Origin: an uncultured Amaricoccus sp.
GTDB lineage: Bacteria; Pseudomonadota; Alphaproteobacteria; Rhodobacterales; Rhodobacteraceae
Direction: 5' to 3'
Length of the DNA stretch: 48,411 nt
NCBI RefSeq assembly: GCF_937891315.1
Contig: NZ_CALAGI010000045.1
Coordinates: 1-48,411 of the forward strand
Numbering within the stretch: position 1 is the stretch's first letter; each line of letters opens with the position of its first letter. The translations under genes were made by a program, and so were the position numbers. Below the pieces are notes generated by a model, which was given only the letters and a program-made list of their open reading frames with translations, was not told where the DNA came from and did no database searches. Shown here in pieces: positions 33,240 through 41,538 of this stretch.

Positions 33240-34124
33240 ATGTCGAGATACACCCTGACGGTGGCCTGCCCGACGCGACGCGGGATCGTCGCCGCCCTGG
33301 CCACGTTCCTGACCGAGAACGGCTGCAACATCACGGACAGCTCGCAGTTCGACGATACCGAGACGGCCCGGTTCTTTACCCGGGTCAGCTTCGTCTCGGA
33401 GGAGGGCGCGGATCTCGCGACGCTGCGCGCGGGCTGCGCCGTGGTCGCGGAGCCGTTCGGGATGACCTGGGCGATCCATGACGAGACCACGCGGATGAAG
33501 GTCGTGATCATGGTCTCGCGGTTCGGCCATTGCCTCAACGACCTGCTCTATCGCTGGCGGATCGGCGCGCTGCCGATCGACGTCGTGGCGGTGATCTCGA
33601 ACCATCTCGACTATCAGAAGGTCGTCGTGAACCACGACATCCCGTTCCACTATGTCAAGGTGACCAGGGAGAACAAGCCCGAGGCCGAGGCGCGCCAGAT
33701 GGCAATCGTCCGCGAGTCGGGAGCGGAGCTGATCGTGCTCGCGCGATACATGCAGGTGCTGTCCGACGAGATGTGCAAGGAAATGTCGGGGCGCATCATC
33801 AATATCCACCATTCCTTCCTGCCGAGCTTCAAGGGCGCCAACCCCTACAAGCAGGCGTTCCAGCGCGGCGTGAAGCTGATCGGGGCGACCTCGCACTATG
33901 TCACCGCCGACCTCGACGAGGGTCCGATCATCGAGCAGGACACGGTCCGGGTGACGCATTCCCAGAGCCCGGAGGACTATGTCAGCCTCGGCCGGGACGT
34001 GGAGAGCCAGGTTCTCGCCCGGGCGATCCACGCGCATATCCACCGCCGGGTGTTCCTGAACGGGAACAAGACGGTGGTCTTCCCGGCATCGCCCGGCTCC
34101 TATGCCTCCGAGCGGATGGGGTAG
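33240..34124 (+). CDS. purU: formyltetrahydrofolate deformylase
   Basis: Protein of 294 residues that hydrolyses 10-formyl-tetrahydrofolate to formate and tetrahydrofolate, balancing one-carbon units. An N-terminal ACT domain (YTLTVACPTRRGIVAALATF) covers residues ~4-80. The formyltransferase-like domain follows, with VIMVSRFGHCLNDLLYRW, VISNHLDYQKVV, the catalytic IINIHHSFLPSFKGANPY and TADLDEGPIIEQ. The ATG at 33240, with GAGGAAA before it, is preferred over an earlier frame-start that lacks similarity. PurU genes often lie beside methylated-glycine catabolism genes, which fits the operon upstream. Confidence 0.93.
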   Translation: MSRYTLTVACPTRRGIVAALATFLTENGCNITDSSQFDDTETARFFTRVSFVSEEGADLATLRAGCAVVAEPFGMTWAIHDETTRMKVVIMVSRFGHCLNDLLYRWRIGALPIDVVAVISNHLDYQKVVVNHDIPFHYVKVTRENKPEAEARQMAIVRESGAELIVLARYMQVLSDEMCKEMSGRIINIHHSFLPSFKGANPYKQAFQRGVKLIGATSHYVTADLDEGPIIEQDTVRVTHSQSPEDYVSLGRDVESQVLARAIHAHIHRRVFLNGNKTVVFPASPGSYASERMG

Positions 34125-34157
34125 GGCGCGCGGCGCCGCGCTCCATGACGGCGCGGG

Positions 34158-34304
34158 ATCCCGCTGAACGAGGAGGACGGGAACGAGGCGCTGAATGTCT
34201 TCCTCGCCGATTTCATCAAAACGGGCTATTGAGCGGCGATCTATCGGAAGCGGATGAAGCTTGACCCGCCCTGCGTCCCCTTCATCGTGACCGCCACCAA
34301 CTGA
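34158..34304 (+). pseudogene. remnant of a solute-binding or related protein C-terminus
   Basis: A 49-codon stretch reads IPLNEEDGNEALNVFLADF, then IKTGY, an in-frame TGA, and AAIYRKRMKLDPPCVPFIVT ending at a natural stop. The pattern N-ALNVFLADFIKTG, one substituted residue, AIYRKWM matches the C-terminal helix of family 3 amino-acid ABC transporter binding proteins (usually ending in Y-KWM). The gene has lost its upstream part, so this is a decayed fragment between purU and aroQ. Confidence is limited by its short length. Confidence 0.5.
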
Positions 34305-34353
34305 TCAACCGGGCGGACCCGACCGCGGGTCAGCCCCATGACGCGAGAAAGCG

Positions 34354-34797
34354 ATGCAGAAGCTCGTCTATGTGCTGAACGGCCCGAACCTGAACCTGCT
34401 CGGCAAGCGCCAGCCGCGGATCTACGGCCACGAGACGCTCGCGGACGTGGAGCGCGACTGTTCGGCGCTCGCCGCCGAGCTCGGGCTGGAAGTGCGCTTC
34501 CTGCAGTCCAACTGGGAGGGTCAGATCGTCGACTGGGTCCACGAGGCGCGGGAGACCGCGGTCGGGATCGTGATCAACCCCGGCGCCTTCACCCATACCT
34601 CGGTCGCGATCCTCGACGCGCTCAACGCCTTCGAAGGTTCGGTGATCGAGGTCCATATCTCCAACGTCCACAAGCGCGAGAGCTTCCGGCACCATTCCTA
34701 TATCTCGCTCCGCGCGGACGGGATCATCGTCGGCTGTGGCACGCAGGGCTACCAGTTGGGCCTGCGGCGGGTCGCGGCGCTGGCGACGGTGGAGTGA
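34354..34797 (+). CDS. aroQ: type II 3-dehydroquinate dehydratase
   Basis: Protein of 147 residues catalysing the third shikimate-pathway step. Signature parts: VLNGPNLNLLGKRQPRIYG (with the catalytic Tyr), INPGAFTHTSVAI, VIEVHISNVHKRESFRHHSY (catalytic His) and IIVGCGTQGYQLGL. Length is normal. It converges with glnD at the far end of a 183-base gap that holds no gene I can support. Confidence 0.95.
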   Translation: MQKLVYVLNGPNLNLLGKRQPRIYGHETLADVERDCSALAAELGLEVRFLQSNWEGQIVDWVHEARETAVGIVINPGAFTHTSVAILDALNAFEGSVIEVHISNVHKRESFRHHSYISLRADGIIVGCGTQGYQLGLRRVAALATVE

Positions 34798-34980
34798 CCG
34801 GCACGTCGATGGCGCATCTCTTCGGTGGTGGCCGCGCCGCTGATACCGCCCAATTCCGGCGGACCAGCGGGCATCGGCCTCGCCAACGATGTTCTCTCCG
34901 CCCCCCTGATCGACCCCGCCGTCGCCCGCGTCATCGACCGAGCGGTCAGCCGCTGCTGATCTCGGAAAGACCTTTGGGGG

Positions 34981-37788
34981 TCAGCGCATCTCGCCGTCGA
35001 TGGCGGAGATGGCGGCGCGCAGGCGGGTCTCCAGGGCGCGGCGCCGGGATTCGGCGTGCAGCTTCAGTCCGAACAGGTCCTTCACGTAGAAGACGTCGAT
35101 CACCTGCTTGCCATAGGTGGCGATGATCGCCGAGGCGATCGAGACATTGTTCGCCGTCAGCGTCCGCGCGAGGTCGTAGAGCAGGCCCGGGCGGTCGCGG
35201 GTCTCGACCTCGATGATCGTGTAGATGTCCGAGCCGAGATTGTCGAAGCGGATCCGGGTCGGCACGATGAAGTCGCGCTCGCGCCGCTTGATCCGGTCGC
35301 GGTCGCGCAGCGCCTCGCGGGTGCGGATCTCGCCCTTGAGCGTGCGGGCGACGCTGGCGCGGAGCCGCGTCAGCCGCGACCGCTCGTAGGGCTTGCCCTC
35401 GAGATCCTGGATCCAGAAGGCCGCCGTGGCGATGCCGTCGGTCGAGGTGTATGTCCGGGCATCGACCACGTTCGCCCCGGCGAGCGCCAGCGCCCCGGCG
35501 AGCCGGGCGAAGATGCCGGGATGGTCGGCCATGGCGAAGCAGGCCTGGGTGGCGTCGCGCTCGAAATCGAGCTCGAAATGGATCGCGGGCTCGCCCTTCG
35601 GCAGTTTGCGCACGAGATTGGCGAAGATCGCATGGGTGCGGGTGTCGAAGCCGATCCAGTAGGGCGGATAGTGCCGGGCCGTCTCCGCGCGCAGCCGGTC
35701 CTCCGGCCAGCCGCCGAGCGCCGCGGCCATCGCCTCCTTGGCCGCCGCCTCGCGCTCCGGCCGGCCGAGGGCCTGGCCTCCACCGCTGAGATGCACCAGC
35801 GTGTCGTGATAGAGGCCGCGCAGCAGCATCGCCTTCCAGTTGTTCCAGATGCCGGGCCCGACGCCCATGATGTCGCACACGGTCAGCACGGTCAGCAGCT
35901 TCAGCCGGGTCGCGCTCTGCACCGCCTTGGCGAAGTCGCGCACCGTTCGCGGCTCGTTGAGGTCGCGTTTCTGCGCCACGTCGGACATCAGCAGATGGTG
36001 TTTCACCAGCCAGACGACGAGCTCGGTCTCCTCCTCGTCGAGGCCGAGGCGGGGGCAGACGGTCTGGGCGATCTCCGCGCCGACCGTGGAATGATCGCGG
36101 CCCGACCCCTTGCCAATATCGTGCAGCAGCAGCGCGGCATAGATCACGCGGCGATTGACGCCCTTTTCCAGGATCTCGGTGGTGATCGGCAGCGCTTCGA
36201 TCAACTCGCCGCGCTCGATCTTGCTGAGCGTCGAGATCGTTTGAATGATATGCTCGTCCACCGTGTAGTGGTGGTACATGTTGAACTGCATCATCGCCAC
36301 GACGCGGCCGAATTCGGGGATGAAGGCGCCGAGCACGCCGACCTCGTTCATCAACCGCAGCGCGCCTTCGGGATTGCTGTGGCTGAGCAAGAGGTCGAGG
36401 AACAGCCGGTTCGCCTCGGGGCTGGCGCGCAGGTCGTCGTCGATCAGGTGCAGGTTGGCGGTGACGAGCCGCAGCGCGTCGGGGTGGATGGGGATGCCTG
36501 TGACATGCTCCTCCTGGAACAGCTTCAGGATATTGATCGGCTTTTCAAGGAAGGCGTCGTAGTCGGCGAGGTCGAGCCGGCCGTGGCGCAGCCGATAGCC
36601 CTGCGCGGCGGCGTCGCGGCCGAAGGAGAAGACGTTGCGGAACGCCTGACCGAGCGTCGGGCGCGACTTCACATGTTGCGCCTCGAGTGCTGCGAGGAAG
36701 ATGCGGGTCAGGTCGCCGACATGTTTCGCATTGGTGAAATAGTCCTGCATGAACCGCTCGACCGCGCGCTGGCCGGCGGTGGCGTGGTAGCCGAGCGTCG
36801 CGGCGATCTCGACCTGGGTGTCGAAGGTCAGTTGCTCGATCGCCCGGCCGCTCAGCAGGTGCAGATGCACCCGGGTCATCCACAGGAAATCCTCGGCGTC
36901 GGCGAAGACCCGGTATTCGGCCGGCGTGAAGACCCCCATCCGCACCAGATCGCCGGGTCGCACGGCCCGGTTGAGATATTTGGCGATCCAGAACAGCGTC
37001 TGCAGGTCGCGCAGGCCGCCCTTGCTCTCCTTGACATTCGGTTCCAGCAGGTACCTCGAACTGCCCTGCCGGCGGTGGCGCTCGGCGCGCTCGGCGAGCT
37101 TCATCTCGACGAATTCGGGGCCGCTGTTCTTGAAGACCTCGTTCCAGAGCCGGTCGCCGACCGTGCGCGACAGCGCCTCGTCGCCCCAGAGATAGCGGTG
37201 CTCCAGCAGGCTGGTGCGGATGGTGACGTCGGAGCGGGCGAGACGCAGGCAGTCGTCCACGGTCCGTACCGCGTGCCCGACCTTCAGCCGCAAGTCCCAG
37301 AGGCAATAGAGCAGGCTCTCGATCAGGCTTTCGCCCCAGGCGGTCTGTTTGTAGGGCGTGACGAACAGCAGATCGACGTCCGAGAAGGGCGCCATCTCGG
37401 CCCGGCCGTAGCCGCCGACCGCGAGGGCTGTGATGCGTTCGGAGGCGGTCGGATTGGGTTTCGGATGCAACCAGCGCGCCGCGAGGCCAATGGCGATGAT
37501 CACCACCTGGTCGGTCAGCCAGGCATAGTCGTGGATCGACCGGGCGGCCTCGCGCGGGCGGGCGGAGATCTCCGCCGCGATGGTGGCGCGGCCGGCGGCG
37601 TAGGCGGCGCGCAGCACCGGCATCGCCGCCGCGCGGATCTCGGCCCGCGTCGGCGCCGCCCTGGCGGCCGCGTCGATGTCGGCGCGCACCTTCTCGGGAT
37701 CGAAGATCGCGTGGGGCGAGCCGACGAGCCCGCCCCAGTCGGGCCGCGGCGCGGGCCCGAGACTGCGCTCAGAAACCGGTTGCGTCAA
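34981..37788 (-). CDS. glnD: bifunctional PII uridylyltransferase/uridylyl-removing enzyme GlnD
   Basis: Nitrogen sensor of about 935 residues that uridylylates PII when glutamine is low and deuridylylates it when glutamine is high. Domains in order: nucleotidyltransferase with GGYGRAEMAPFSDVDLLF; a helical region; an HD hydrolase domain with LLLHDIGKGSGRDHSTVGAE; and two C-terminal ACT glutamine-sensing domains (CFAMADHPGIFARLAGAL and IIEVETRDRPGLLYDLAR). Start uncertain: a TTG at 37788 overlaps the end of the upstream lipoprotein gene by 20 bases; an earlier ATG at 37848 lies inside that gene. The translation coupling fits the tight arrangement. It acts on the same nitrogen balance as the gmaS-mgs genes. 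Confidence 0.9.
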   Translation of the reverse strand: MTQPVSERSLGPAPRPDWGGLVGSPHAIFDPEKVRADIDAAARAAPTRAEIRAAAMPVLRAAYAAGRATIAAEISARPREAARSIHDYAWLTDQVVIIAIGLAARWLHPKPNPTASERITALAVGGYGRAEMAPFSDVDLLFVTPYKQTAWGESLIESLLYCLWDLRLKVGHAVRTVDDCLRLARSDVTIRTSLLEHRYLWGDEALSRTVGDRLWNEVFKNSGPEFVEMKLAERAERHRRQGSSRYLLEPNVKESKGGLRDLQTLFWIAKYLNRAVRPGDLVRMGVFTPAEYRVFADAEDFLWMTRVHLHLLSGRAIEQLTFDTQVEIAATLGYHATAGQRAVERFMQDYFTNAKHVGDLTRIFLAALEAQHVKSRPTLGQAFRNVFSFGRDAAAQGYRLRHGRLDLADYDAFLEKPINILKLFQEEHVTGIPIHPDALRLVTANLHLIDDDLRASPEANRLFLDLLLSHSNPEGALRLMNEVGVLGAFIPEFGRVVAMMQFNMYHHYTVDEHIIQTISTLSKIERGELIEALPITTEILEKGVNRRVIYAALLLHDIGKGSGRDHSTVGAEIAQTVCPRLGLDEEETELVVWLVKHHLLMSDVAQKRDLNEPRTVRDFAKAVQSATRLKLLTVLTVCDIMGVGPGIWNNWKAMLLRGLYHDTLVHLSGGGQALGRPEREAAAKEAMAAALGGWPEDRLRAETARHYPPYWIGFDTRTHAIFANLVRKLPKGEPAIHFELDFERDATQACFAMADHPGIFARLAGALALAGANVVDARTYTSTDGIATAAFWIQDLEGKPYERSRLTRLRASVARTLKGEIRTREALRDRDRIKRRERDFIVPTRIRFDNLGSDIYTIIEVETRDRPGLLYDLARTLTANNVSIASAIIATYGKQVIDVFYVKDLFGLKLHAESRRRALETRLRAAISAIDGEMR

Positions 37789-38959
37789 AGGTCCGCGCCG
37801 CCGGCTGGGCCACCGATGCACCGCCACCCTGGACCTGGAGGATCGCAAGGGTACGTTGGTTGCCGCCGCTTGGGGTGAAGCGGAACGGGCCGCTCGCTCC
37901 GGCGAAGCCCGAGCTCTGGGTCAGTCGCTCGGTCGAGAAGGGCGAGCCGCCGTTCGCCCGCGCCTCGGCGATCAGCGCGCCGACCGCGGCGACCCCGTCG
38001 AAGGCGAGGCTCGCGAGTTCGTGCGGAGGTTCGCCGAACGCGGTCTGGTAGCGGCCGTTGAACGCCGCGAGCAGGCCCGGGTCGGGCGCGGCGAAGGCGC
38101 CGCCCTGCAACGCGGGCTCGGCCAGCGCCTCGGCGGAGACGTCCCAGCGCTGCATGCCGAGGAACTGGGAGAAATCGTAGGAAAGCCCGTTGTCGCGCAG
38201 GCCCCGCGCCATCAGGCCGAGGCCGCCCGTCGGCCCGTCGGTCAGGATCACGGCGTTGGCGCCACTGCCCTGGAGCGCGGCCGAGATCGCGGGCGCCGCC
38301 GCCTTGATGCTGTCCACCGAGAGATTGTAGCTCTCGGACGCCACGACCGTGGCACCGCGCGCCTGCGCCGCCTGGGCGACGGCGTTGCGCGCCATCTCGC
38401 CTTCGAGCCCGTTCGGATAGACGACCGCGAAGCTGTTCAGGCCCCGCGACTGGGCATAGGCGACCAGCCGGTCGGCGGTGTTCTGGAAGGTGTTGCCAAG
38501 GATATAGACATTATCGCCCGCGACGTCGGTATTGTTGCTGAAGCTGAGCATGGTCAGGCCCGCCTGTCGCGCCACCGGCTGGGCGCCGGCCGTCGCCGTG
38601 CTGAAGAGCGGGCCGACGATGATCTGCGCGCCTTCGGCCACCGCCCGTTGCGCCGCCGCCGCGCCGCCGTTCGCGGTGCCCTGATCGGGATAGACGACGA
38701 GGTCGATCGTGGCGTTCCGCACGTCGCCCTGGGCGAGCTTCGCCGCGTTGACGAGGCTGTTGCCGATACGCTCCCGGCCCGGATCGCCGGAGCCGAGCGG
38801 CACGAGCAGGGCGACCTTCACCGGCTGGTTCGGATCGACCGTGAGCCCCGAATCCACTCCGGCGCTCCGCTGCGGCGCGCAGGCTGAAAGCGCCGCCATC
38901 GCCGCGCAGAGGGCACCGACGCGCAGCGCGCGCCCGAAGGAAATACGGGTTGACAGCAT
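37769..38959 (-). CDS. LpoA/LppC-type lipoprotein, penicillin-binding protein activator
   Basis: Protein of 396 residues with a lipoprotein signal (GALCAAMAALSAC; lipobox LSAC with Cys27), so it is anchored to a membrane in the periplasm. The rest is a type I periplasmic-binding fold: VKVALLVPLGSGDPGRERIG, AQIIVGPLFSTATAGAQPV, VYPNGLEGEMARNAVA, ANAVILTDGPTGGLG. This is the YraM/LpoA family, whose members activate class A penicillin-binding proteins or act in envelope assembly. It is divergent from rsmI across 96 bases, a neighbourhood typical of Rhodobacterales, and its stop overlaps the presumed glnD start. Confidence 0.85.
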   Translation of the reverse strand: MLSTRISFGRALRVGALCAAMAALSACAPQRSAGVDSGLTVDPNQPVKVALLVPLGSGDPGRERIGNSLVNAAKLAQGDVRNATIDLVVYPDQGTANGGAAAAQRAVAEGAQIIVGPLFSTATAGAQPVARQAGLTMLSFSNNTDVAGDNVYILGNTFQNTADRLVAYAQSRGLNSFAVVYPNGLEGEMARNAVAQAAQARGATVVASESYNLSVDSIKAAAPAISAALQGSGANAVILTDGPTGGLGLMARGLRDNGLSYDFSQFLGMQRWDVSAEALAEPALQGGAFAAPDPGLLAAFNGRYQTAFGEPPHELASLAFDGVAAVGALIAEARANGGSPFSTERLTQSSGFAGASGPFRFTPSGGNQRTLAILQVQGGGASVAQPAARTFDATGF

Positions 38960-39055
38960 GTTTCCTCGCTGTGACCTATTGCGTCACGTGTTCCAGGTTC
39001 CCGCCGGGCCGAGCCCCGCGACGCTAAGGCGTAGCCTCCCAAAAGTAAACGAGCA

Positions 39056-39958
39056 ATGGACGAGGAAGCCATTCCGCCGTCGGATATGCCCGAGACCATC
39101 ACCGAGGGCGGCGGATCGCTGGCGCCCGGTCTCTATCTCGTGGCGACGCCGATCGGCGCGGCGCGCGACATCACCTTGCGGGCGCTCGATATCCTCGCCG
39201 CCGCCGAGGTGCTGGCCGCGGAGGATACGCGGCGGGCGCGCAAGCTGCTCGATATCCATGGCGTACGGCTCGGCGGGCGGCGGATCCTGCCCTATCACGA
39301 CCACAACGGCGCGGCGCAGCGGCCGCGGCTGCTGGCGTCCCTGGCCGAGGGGCGGTCGGTGGCGCTGGTCTCGGACGCGGGTACGCCGCTCGTCGCCGAC
39401 CCCGGCTATCGGCTGGTGGTGGAGGCGGTCGCCGCCGGCCATCCGGTGATCGCCGCGCCCGGCGCTTCCGCCGTGCTCGCCGCGCTGTCGGTGGCTGGCC
39501 TGCCGACGGACCGCTTTCTCTTCGCCGGTTTTCCGCCACCGCGCGCGGCGGCGCGGCGCCGGGCGCTGGCCGAACTCGCCGCCGTCCCGGCGACGCTTGT
39601 CTTCTACGAGTCACCGCATCGGCTGGCCGAGGCGCTGGCGGGCATGGCCGAGGTGTTCGGCGACCGGCCGGCCGCCGTCTGCCGCGAGCTGACCAAGCGG
39701 TTCGAGGAGACCCGGCGCGGCACGCTGGCGGCGCTGGCCGCCGCCTATGCCGATGCGCCGGAGCCGAAGGGCGAGATCGTCGTGGTGGTCGGCCCGCCCG
39801 CGCCGGCCGTGGTCACCGAGGACGCACTCGACGAAGCGCTCGGCGCCGCGCTGGCGCGGCTCACGGTCAAGGACGCGGCGGCGGAGGTGGCCGAGGCGCT
39901 CGACCTGCCGCGGCGGCGGGTCTATGCCCGCGCGCTGGAGCTCTCGGGTGAGCGGTGA
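39056..39958 (+). CDS. rsmI: 16S rRNA (cytidine-2'-O)-methyltransferase RsmI
   Basis: Protein of 300 residues that 2'-O-methylates C1402 of 16S rRNA. Typical parts: GLYLVATPIGAARDITLRAL, EDTRRARKLLDIHG, ALVSDAGTPLVADPGYRLV, VIAAPGASAVLAALSVAGLP, FYESPHRLAEAL, and a C-terminal VYARALEL end. Its stop lies 11 bases inside the downstream YraN-family gene, indicating coupling. Divergent from the LpoA-like lipoprotein gene. Confidence 0.94.
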   Translation: MDEEAIPPSDMPETITEGGGSLAPGLYLVATPIGAARDITLRALDILAAAEVLAAEDTRRARKLLDIHGVRLGGRRILPYHDHNGAAQRPRLLASLAEGRSVALVSDAGTPLVADPGYRLVVEAVAAGHPVIAAPGASAVLAALSVAGLPTDRFLFAGFPPPRAAARRRALAELAAVPATLVFYESPHRLAEALAGMAEVFGDRPAAVCRELTKRFEETRRGTLAALAAAYADAPEPKGEIVVVVGPPAPAVVTEDALDEALGAALARLTVKDAAAEVAEALDLPRRRVYARALELSGER

Positions 39959-40328
39959 GAGCGGGCGGGCCCGGGCCGGGCGCATCGCCAACCTCACCGG
40001 CCGCGCCGCCGAGGAGATCGCGGCGCGGCTCTACCTCGCCGAAGGCGCGACGCTGGCCGCGACCCGCTGGCGCTGCGCCGAGGGCGAGATCGACCTCGTC
40101 TTCGCGCGTCCGGGCGAGATCATCTTCGTCGAGGTGAAGGCCCGGCGCGGGCGCGACGCGGCGGCCGGGGCGATCAGTCCCGCGCAATGGCGGCGGCTCG
40201 GCGCGGCCGCCAGCCGCTATCTCGCCGAGGTGGCGGGCGATGTCGCCTGCCGCTTCGACGTGGTGCTGGTCGATGGCGCCGGCCGGGCGGAGCGGATCGA
40301 GAACGCCTATTTCTTCGACGAGAACTGA
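39948..40328 (+). CDS. UPF0102/YraN family endonuclease-like protein
   Basis: Protein of 126 residues from a GTG within the end of rsmI. GRAAEEIAARLYLAEG is followed by the nuclease-like core EGEIDLVFARPGEIIFVEVKAR, which carries the D-(x)n-E-V-K pattern of the PD-(D/E)XK fold. SPAQWRRLGAAASRYL follows. YraN proteins commonly lie beside rsmI; some have been linked to DNA processing, but the role is not settled. The GTG start gives an 11-base overlap. Confidence 0.87.
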   Translation: MSGESGRARAGRIANLTGRAAEEIAARLYLAEGATLAATRWRCAEGEIDLVFARPGEIIFVEVKARRGRDAAAGAISPAQWRRLGAAASRYLAEVAGDVACRFDVVLVDGAGRAERIENAYFFDEN

Positions 40329-40459
40329 TAGCAGATCCGTTTGATTGCTTCGCCCTTCCCGGCCCGGACCTCGCGTAGCCGCCAAGGCGGCGCCCCTGTC
40401 GATTTCCCCGCCGCACGCCAGCAATGTCCGAGCGATGCGCGGCGTCCAAGCCTCCACTG

Positions 40460-40657
40460 CACGATCTCGACCGTCGGCGAGATCGTGACGGGCATGCCCT
40501 GCGGGGGGCATGACCGTTTTCAACGGTCAAGCCGGGCATGCCCATCACGATATCAAAGCTCCCGGGGAAATCCGCACCCCTCGCGCCCTCCGCGGGCTTG
40601 CTCCGGGCCCGCGGACCGCGGGGGCGCCACTGGCGCCCCCTAAGGGCGGTCCGCGGG
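40460..40657. repeat. large hairpin cluster between convergent genes
   Basis: The gap between the YraN-family gene and the VOC gene (362 bases) has no gene but several strong inverted repeats. CACGATCTCG/CGAGATCGTG lies at 40460-40487. GGGCATGCCC occurs at 40490-40499 and 40534-40543, flanking TGACCGTT/AACGGTCA at 40511-40529. A 12-bp outer stem CCCGCGGACCGC/GCGGTCCGCGGG at 40608-40657 encloses GGGGGCGCC/GGCGCCCCC. Bidirectional terminators or a REP-like element are the likely explanation. Confidence 0.6.
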
Positions 40658-40690
40658 AAGCATCTCAATCCGACCCAACCAGGCGACGCC

Positions 40691-41479
40691 CTATCGCCCT
40701 TCCTTCGGGCCGACGACGGCGAACCAGGCGCCTTGCGGATCCTGCGCGACGGCGATGAAGGCGCCGCCGGGCACCTCGACCGGACCATGCGCGAGGCGCC
40801 CGCCCGCGGCGGCGATCCGCGCGATCGCGGCCTCGACGCCGGTCACGCCGAAATAGGGCAACCAGGCCGGCACCGGTGAATTGCCGAGCCCCATCACGCC
40901 GCCGATCTGCGCGCCATCGTGGGCGAAGACCTGGTAGGTTCCCATCGGCCCCATATCGACCGCCTGCGCCTTCTCCCAGCCGAAGAGGTCCGAATAGAAG
41001 GCGAAGCCGGCGTCCGGGTCACTGGTCATCAGTTCGTTCCAGTTGCCATGGCCCGACTTGCCCTGGTCGAAAGCGCCGCCCGCGCCCTCCTTCCCCGGCA
41101 TCGGCTCCGGCTGAAGAATGCCGAAGCCGGCGCCCTGTGGATCGCCGGCGATCGCGAACCGCCCGGTTCCCGGAATATCGGCCGGTGCGCGGTGGATGCG
41201 CCCGCCCGCCGCCTCGATCCGCGCAGCGGCCGCGTCGGCCTCGTCGACCGCGAAATAGATCATCCAGAATGGCGGCATCTCGCCGATCTCGGCCGGCATC
41301 GCCATCAGCCCGGCCACCATGTCGCCGCCCGCGCTGGCAAGATGATAGTCGAACCCCTCCATCCCCGCGCCCTGGCAGGTCCATCCCAGAACCTCGCCAT
41401 AGAACGTCTCGGCCGCGCCAAGACTACCCTCGCTGGTCGCAAGCTCGTACCAGCAGGGCGTTCCTTGAAGTTTCGCCAT
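40691..41479 (-). CDS. VOC (glyoxalase/bleomycin resistance) superfamily protein
   Basis: Protein of 262 residues with two tandem VOC domains: residues ~1-125 (PCWYELATSEGSLGAAETFY, FWMIYFAVDEADAAAARIEA) and ~140-255 (WNELMTSDPDAGFAFYSDLF, PYFGVTGVEAAIARIAAAGG). The two halves share the HGPVEVPG/RAPADIPG-type motif, showing internal duplication. Such proteins are metal-dependent lyases, dioxygenases or drug-binding proteins; the substrate cannot be told. The ATG at 41479 has GGGAGGAAA before it. It lies 59 bases after the dehydrogenase gene on the same strand. Confidence 0.85.
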   Translation of the reverse strand: MAKLQGTPCWYELATSEGSLGAAETFYGEVLGWTCQGAGMEGFDYHLASAGGDMVAGLMAMPAEIGEMPPFWMIYFAVDEADAAAARIEAAGGRIHRAPADIPGTGRFAIAGDPQGAGFGILQPEPMPGKEGAGGAFDQGKSGHGNWNELMTSDPDAGFAFYSDLFGWEKAQAVDMGPMGTYQVFAHDGAQIGGVMGLGNSPVPAWLPYFGVTGVEAAIARIAAAGGRLAHGPVEVPGGAFIAVAQDPQGAWFAVVGPKEGR

Positions 41480-41538
41480 CAGCTTTCCTCCCGTTCCGCC
41501 GTGGTGAAGCCGGTGATCTAGCACGGCGGCGGGACGAA

